Positions 60,401 to 64,000 of a stretch of 64,000 nt of DNA are shown here, piece by piece. Made by a program: the position numbers and the translations under genes. Below the pieces are notes generated by a model. The model worked only from the letters and a program-made list of their open reading frames with translations. It did no database searches and was not told the DNA's origin. Origin of the DNA: CAZRGV01 sp964599655 (lineage in GTDB: Bacteria > Planctomycetota > Planctomycetia > Isosphaerales > Isosphaeraceae); the NCBI GenBank assembly GCA_964599655.1, contig CAZRGV010000001.1:62001-126000 (forward strand). Direction: 5' to 3'. Position 1 is the first letter of the stretch; the number at the start of each line of letters is the position of its first letter.

Positions 60401-60698
60401 CAAGCCGTCGTTCACCTCGGACGAAGACGCCGACCTTCTGGGCTACTGGGCCGAGCATCCGGAGTTTCCCCACGACCCAACGAGCGACCAATTTTACGAT
60501 GCCGACAAGTTCGAGGTGTATCGTCGGCTCGGCGACCATATCGGTAACCGCCTCTGCGAGGCGCTGGCGAAGCTCAAGAGCGATCATCCTGACCTACATG
60601 AAGTCCTGAAGCACTGGCCTCCGGAGTCGAAACCCCTTCCGGTGGAGGGAATCGCTCGTCGACGCTCAACCACCAAGTCTTCGCACGAGCCTCGGTGA
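57477..60698 (+). CDS. Membrane-embedded patatin-like phospholipase
   Basis: A 1,073-aa lipase-fold protein. N-terminal part: oxyanion loop SGGGIRSASFNLG (53-65) and the nucleophile region LSTVSGGGYTG with Ser86; the elbow lacks the first Gly of G-x-S-x-G. The catalytic Asp is D838 in CFVTDGGHVENLG. Between them lie about five transmembrane helices (residues ~165-360) and another at ~645-665 (WFVWSAVIFLILSCLVNLNV). A long charged helical insert occupies 390-630. It would cleave membrane lipids or fatty acyl esters. Start ATG 57477 has GAGG upstream; an in-frame TTG six bases earlier is possible. Confidence 0.85.
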   Translation: MDSNTPSVDFQQVKDRELQEIVKRRYEAGLLPRDERDGEREKIASQLVGLSFSGGGIRSASFNLGLLQALYDKKLLRHVDYLSTVSGGGYTGACFSSIVLHPDTRLEWEVNGTRPSGGNSAEPNEESPQDAFPLAQGAGGRQPPRVQELEHGGAFLDKPLLFLNRWLTGVFLIGLVTFTGVLAVAALTAYLYRKMDDVWMMDLFDVLGSAVDIDRAFFPCKVCFGGWLLAWLVAYWRRGKDAAGKVARIFLVLTIITFLLALAALVGTGDIDFNYLKKLFGYKPPKDEVSKLQEYVQLVFIVILAVSLLPYLRPRELIRSGTHPKNPVEGWIFAIASRGLLYGLPLVLFAWMARENISHYNEKRFLDYGGIKVSHRYDLQQIEFPEWAETWRTIESLAENRNELCLRLRDEANRTNLSRVSLSDSDETLDPADRTLPPISKSLLYHEKYLEFERSIPTWRRWFYVLSYPFERQNRLIDQLHVHVGQRLIKDAICQHLSDTVLRDPMFYKAAKPTRQIFDDVPAAEREDRLKRLDALIKQGEQLGKSAVDLGFSSWLRTRGARLRELRAAEESKDLNKKEQAEEVKAARASLRAVLNERQGQMLWLEEQISRVNWSILKTCFGDQLEDKEKVFATIVQPQDQKTRWSWFVWSAVIFLILSCLVNLNVTSLHGFYRDELARIWVTSRPGMGRVLPLARLETTAQGAPYHILCATLNLIGRRDARAKSPTDIFIFSQAFCGSEHTGYLPTERFSNGRYELADAMAISGAALSPTYPRNPLLAFLLLLMNLRMGQWLPNPGHRPWLPKAGIWLLERWPATPLRLLFGAFQSPEHRYYCFVTDGGHVENLGLEQLLLRRCRLILVSDVSSDPNYTFSGFLEVVRRVRSDRGIQIRSIEETRDGPGLGLEKVIPRRESRLTAEAETRSFAAEHFVLARIEYPEGPLTMKRKIEPDEIATPSRELENPQRSNEPTSGILIYIKPSFTSDEDADLLGYWAEHPEFPHDPTSDQFYDADKFEVYRRLGDHIGNRLCEALAKLKSDHPDLHEVLKHWPPESKPLPVEGIARRRSTTKSSHEPR

Positions 60699-60871
60699 CG
60701 ATCCGTTCGGGAGACTCCGATCCGGTTCTCGCGAGAACCAGGTCGGCGCGCCTTGTATCTGCCATCGATACGGGAATCCCGTCCCCTTACAATGAGTCAG
60801 GGATGCCCGTCGGCCTTGGGCGGAAATCCACCGAGGTGGCAGACATAGGGCGGTCCTGGGAGGAATGGGGT

Positions 60872-61672
60872 TTGACGGATCTCGAATCGCGAACAGCTCG
60901 ACGACTGATCTTCCTCGGGACCGGTACATCCACGGGGGTACCGGCGATCGGATGCGATTGCCAGGTTTGTACTTCGGACGACCCGCGCAACCGTCGCACG
61001 CGGCCCAGCGTACTCCTGGAACTCCCGAAGGGAAACCTTCTCGTCGACACCACGCCCGAGATGCGCTTGCAGCTCTTGCGAGAGCGGATCGGGAAGGTCC
61101 ACGCGATCGCCTACACGCATGCCCACGCGGATCACCTTTTCGGCCTCGACGATGCCAGGCTGTTCCCTCGAGCCATTGGTGGTCCGGTGCCGGTGTACTG
61201 TGAAGCCGAGGTCGAGCAATCGATCCGAACGGTTTTTCATTACGCCTTTAGCGACCAGGCGCAACGGATTCCCTCGGGCGGGGTTCCACAGCTTCGATTC
61301 GAGCGGATCGAGCCGGGTGTGTCGTTTTCCTTGCTTGGTCAGACGATCGTGCCCCTACGCCTCGAACACGGCAAGTTCCGAGTCCTCGGATTCCGGGTGG
61401 GAGACCTCGCGTACTGTACCGATGTGTCGAGGATTCCCGAGCAAAGCTGGCCGTTGCTCGAGGGCCTGAAGGTTCTCATCCTGGACGCGCTGAGGCTCGA
61501 GCCGCATCCGACGCACTTCAACCTGGAACAGGCTCTGGAGGTCGTGGACCGGTTGCGACCGGCTCGGACCTACCTGACGCATCTCTCGCACGGCTTCGAC
61601 CATGGCCCGACGGAGTCTCGCTTGCCCACGGGTGTGTCTTTGGCCTACGATGGCCTCGCCCTGACGTTCTGA
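60872..61672 (+). CDS. MBL-fold metal-dependent hydrolase (PhnP-like)
   Basis: A 266-aa metallo-beta-lactamase-fold enzyme. It starts just before FLGTGTSTGVPAIGCDCQVC and has the dimetal site THAHADH (82-88), then GFRVGDLAYCTDVSRIP (ligand Asp) and THLSHGFDHG. The N-terminal Cys pair (CDCQVC) is typical of PhnP-like phosphodiesterases. Start TTG 60872 has a strong GGGAGGA site about six to eight bases upstream; the longer GTG/ATG choices at 60695 or 60803 give non-family sequence. It probably hydrolyses a cyclic or phosphodiester substrate. Confidence 0.86.
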   Translation: MTDLESRTARRLIFLGTGTSTGVPAIGCDCQVCTSDDPRNRRTRPSVLLELPKGNLLVDTTPEMRLQLLRERIGKVHAIAYTHAHADHLFGLDDARLFPRAIGGPVPVYCEAEVEQSIRTVFHYAFSDQAQRIPSGGVPQLRFERIEPGVSFSLLGQTIVPLRLEHGKFRVLGFRVGDLAYCTDVSRIPEQSWPLLEGLKVLILDALRLEPHPTHFNLEQALEVVDRLRPARTYLTHLSHGFDHGPTESRLPTGVSLAYDGLALTF

Positions 61673-61708
61673 TCAAAGCCCGAACCTACTCCGGGGGAGC
61701 CGTCGCGA

Positions 61709-63133
61709 ATGTCACCCGACCCGGACCTTGTCGCCCGGCTGGAAAAACACGGCCAACGGCACTTGCTCCGCTTCTGGGACAGTCTTCAGGACGAGGACCA
61801 GGAACGACTGATCGCCGAGATCCAATCGATCGATTTCGATCACCTGCGCGCCCTGACCGACCAACTCCTGGCGCAGGAGTCGCCGCACGCTCCGCCGCCG
61901 GATGCGGTTCACCCGGTCGAGGTCCGCCGCTTGCCGAGGACCGACGGCGAGCGTGTGGCGAGGCGGCACGCCGCCGAACTCGGGGAGAACGCCCTAGCGG
62001 CTGGCGAGGTGGCCGTGGTCGTGGTCGCCGGAGGGCAGGGGACCCGTCTGGGCTTCGACGGTCCCAAGGGCACCTATCCGATCGGACCGGTTTCGGCGGC
62101 AAGCCTGTTCCAGATCCACGCGGAGAAAGTCGTGGCCCTCGGACGACGGCACGGGCGGTCGATTCCCTTCTACGTCATGACCAGCCCTGACAACGACGAG
62201 GCCACCCGCCGGTTCTTCGGCGAGAACCAGAACTTCGGCCTCGAACACGTGCGATTCTTCGTGCAGGGCCAAATGCCGGCCGTTGACCGTCGAACGGGCA
62301 AGGTGCTGCTGGCCGAAAAAGGGCGGATTGCCATGAGTCCCGACGGCCACGGTGGTACCCTCAAGGCGCTGGCGGCTCCAGGACGCGACGGCGCTCCGAG
62401 TTGCCTCGACGAGATGCGAGAGCAGGGTATCCGCACGATCTTCTACTTCCAGGTCGATAACCCCCTGGTTCAGATCGCCGATCCTGCCTTTATCGGCCTT
62501 CACCGTCAGGCCGATGCCGAAGTCTCGTTCAAGGTGGTGGAAAAAATGCGGCCCGAGGAGAAGGTCGGTGTGGTGGTCGAGATCGACGGTCGGCCGCAAG
62601 TGATTGAATATTCGGACCTTCCGGCAGAGCTGGCGGAACGTCGAGAGCCGGACGGAAGCCTTCAACTTTGGGCCGGAAGCATCGCCATCCATCTGTTCGA
62701 GCGGTCGTTCATCGAGCGGATCGTTCGAGAGGCGAAGCTCCCCTTCCATCGGGCGCTGAAGAAGGTCCGCCACATCGACTGCGATGGGCAACCGATCGAT
62801 CCCACCGAGCCGAACGCGGTCAAGTTCGAGACGTTCATCTTTGACACCCTGCCGCTTGCCGAGCGCTGGGAACTTGTCGAGACCGACCGCGCGGTTGAAT
62901 TCGAGCCCTTGAAGAACGCGACCGGACCGGACTCGCCGGCCTCGGTGCGGCAACGCATGAGCGATCTGTTCGGCGGCTGGCTTGAAGGGGCGGGCGTCTC
63001 CGTTCCTCGACGCTCCGATGGCTCGGTTCCCTTCGGCATCGAGATCAGCCCGCTTTTCGCGCTCGACGCCGCCGAACTGAAATCGAAGCTCCCCCCGAAA
63101 CTGGTCGTCGAAGGGCCGATCTACCTCAGATGA
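61709..63133 (+). CDS. UDP-sugar pyrophosphorylase, eukaryotic UAP type
   Basis: A 474-aa uridylyltransferase of the UDPGP family, closest in pattern to eukaryotic UDP-N-acetylglucosamine pyrophosphorylase. The nucleotide loop VVVVAGGQGTRLGFDGPKG lies at ~108-126; YFQVDNPLVQIADPAFIG gives the Asp of the metal/UDP site; then EKVGVVVEIDGRPQVIEYSD and NAVKFETFIFD. It makes UDP-GlcNAc or another UDP-sugar from UTP and sugar 1-phosphate. Bacteria normally use GlmU, so this form is unusual outside Planctomycetes and some others. ATG 61709 has GGGGGAG upstream. It lies 36 bp after the MBL gene. Confidence 0.9.
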   Translation: MSPDPDLVARLEKHGQRHLLRFWDSLQDEDQERLIAEIQSIDFDHLRALTDQLLAQESPHAPPPDAVHPVEVRRLPRTDGERVARRHAAELGENALAAGEVAVVVVAGGQGTRLGFDGPKGTYPIGPVSAASLFQIHAEKVVALGRRHGRSIPFYVMTSPDNDEATRRFFGENQNFGLEHVRFFVQGQMPAVDRRTGKVLLAEKGRIAMSPDGHGGTLKALAAPGRDGAPSCLDEMREQGIRTIFYFQVDNPLVQIADPAFIGLHRQADAEVSFKVVEKMRPEEKVGVVVEIDGRPQVIEYSDLPAELAERREPDGSLQLWAGSIAIHLFERSFIERIVREAKLPFHRALKKVRHIDCDGQPIDPTEPNAVKFETFIFDTLPLAERWELVETDRAVEFEPLKNATGPDSPASVRQRMSDLFGGWLEGAGVSVPRRSDGSVPFGIEISPLFALDAAELKSKLPPKLVVEGPIYLR

Positions 63134-63305
63134 GTTCCTTGCACGCTCTCCAGTCGCTCGTTGAATGACCCATCGACACGATCGTGGTGCCTGGACGACG
63201 GAATGCGTGCGAAGTTCGGCTTTGTTGTGATATCGTAGGCAGCCAGTCGGTCCGGGGAGAATTCCGACCTCCCCGATCCTCCTTCACGAAAACGGACCTT
63301 CGCTT

Positions 63306-64000
63306 ATGCTTCACGCCGTCGTGATGGCCGGTGGCAGCGGTACCCGGTTCTGGCCCAAGAGCCGCCGCAACCGACCCAAGCAACTGCTCCGGCTCGTTGG
63401 TGATTCGACGATGCTCCAGCAGACCGTGGCACGTCTCGGGTCGCTGGTTCCGCCGGAGCGCATCCTCGTCGTCACGGGGGCCGATCAGGCGGAGGCGATC
63501 CGCGAGCAGCTTCCGAACGTGCCTGCCTCGAACATCGTCGCCGAGCCCTGTCCGAGAGACACGGCACCTTGCGTCGGGCTGGCCGCCTCGATCATCGCGA
63601 AGAAAGACCCGAATGCCATCATGATCGTGATGCCGGCCGACCATGTGATCGAGCCGCCCGATCTCTTTCAGAGGACCGTCCGAGCGGCCGTTTCGGTGAT
63701 CGAGGAGGATCCGAGCGCCTTCGTAACCTTCGGGATCAAGCCGACACGCCCCGAGACGGGTTACGGCTACATCGAGCGCGGCGAGAAACTCGGCGATCCT
63801 GAGGGGATCGCCATGCACCGAGTCATGCAGTTTCGGGAGAAGCCTGACCGTCAAACCGCCGAGCGGTTCCTGGCCGAAGGCCGATTCGCCTGGAATTCGG
63901 GGATTTTCCTTTGGCGGGCCACGGCGATTCTCGACGCGCTAGCCACCCACCGACCCGCGCTGGCCGCCGCGCTCGGACGGGTCGCCAACATGCTCGGCTC
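63306..64000 (+). CDS. manC: Mannose-1-phosphate guanylyltransferase, cut by window end
   Basis: The frame opens at ATG 63306 and is open to the window end, giving 231 codons. It has the GTP-binding loop VVMAGGSGTRFWPKSR at ~5-20 and then RPKQLLRLVGDSTMLQQT; the second site MPADHVI lies near 105, with GYGYIERG and VMQFREKPD further on and EGRFAWNSGIFLWRA near the end. It makes GDP-mannose for envelope glycans. The C-terminal isomerase domain of ManC, if present, would be outside. Within the visible part only the GMP/guanylyltransferase domain is seen. Confidence 0.92.
   Translation, partial: MLHAVVMAGGSGTRFWPKSRRNRPKQLLRLVGDSTMLQQTVARLGSLVPPERILVVTGADQAEAIREQLPNVPASNIVAEPCPRDTAPCVGLAASIIAKKDPNAIMIVMPADHVIEPPDLFQRTVRAAVSVIEEDPSAFVTFGIKPTRPETGYGYIERGEKLGDPEGIAMHRVMQFREKPDRQTAERFLAEGRFAWNSGIFLWRATAILDALATHRPALAAALGRVANMLG

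Overview
The window is a high-GC, gene-dense bacterial scaffold. It almost certainly comes from a planctomycete, with an Isosphaeraceae-like member most likely (an inference from gene content). Supporting marks are a PVC-type heme-binding CxxCH/HEAT-repeat protein, a DUF1080 lipoprotein-like hydrolase, a large secreted metzincin, an exported subtilase opening with the planctomycete-style LEERQLLA motif, a Ser/Thr kinase with a C-terminal membrane anchor, a SUMF-fold membrane protein and a GAF-HlyD / HlyD / M50-HlyD cluster. Three runs of N (23770-23779, 45351-45454, 47954-47963) show that it is a gapped draft assembly. Each run lies inside a gene and breaks its frame artificially.

Layout. 1-4.7 kb: a glycosidase-like partial gene, YceH and an AhpD-fold protein on the minus strand, an unrecognised 380-aa plus-strand protein, and a sugar-isomerase-like TIM barrel. 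4.8-8.7 kb: a plus-strand folate-side operon, pabB-pabC-small membrane protein-NIF3. 8.8-15.4 kb: minus-strand genes for a small unknown protein, an enoyl reductase-like MDR, an M28 peptidase and the large PVC cytochrome. 15.5-20.5 kb: a thiosulfate sulfurtransferase, then a molybdenum hydroxylase operon (2Fe-2S, Mo and FAD subunits plus a 76-aa Cys-containing protein). The 2Fe-2S gene carries a one-base frameshift that detaches its Tat signal. 20.6-25.0 kb: UvrD-type helicase, phosphoesterase and an unknown protein on the minus strand, divergent from thyX. 26-35 kb: rho (lacking the Rho_N domain), a kinase, DUF1080, a SUMF-like protein and a metzincin.

35-50 kb: an epimerase; a three-gene cluster of membrane-fusion-type proteins whose last member joins a PqqD/RRE-like domain, an M50 protease and a HlyD arm; an exported subtilase; a DUF3467 protein; and Kdo transferase WaaA. 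50-57 kb: SecA with a good promoter, and two polytopic glycosyltransferase-like proteins. 57.5-64 kb: a membrane-embedded patatin-like protein, an MBL hydrolase, a eukaryote-type UDP-sugar pyrophosphorylase and the start of a mannose-1-phosphate guanylyltransferase. WaaA, the pyrophosphorylase, ManC and the two membrane glycosyltransferases together point to envelope polysaccharide synthesis.

Several gene ends carry strong hairpins (8757, 20565, 29262, 31861/31907, 42317, 42862, 47700). I found no rRNA, tRNA, CRISPR array, insertion sequence or phage module. The features most worth a second look are the RRE-M50-HlyD export-like cluster, the frameshifted Tat/2Fe-2S gene with its unusual FAD partner, and the divergent uvrD/thyX control region.
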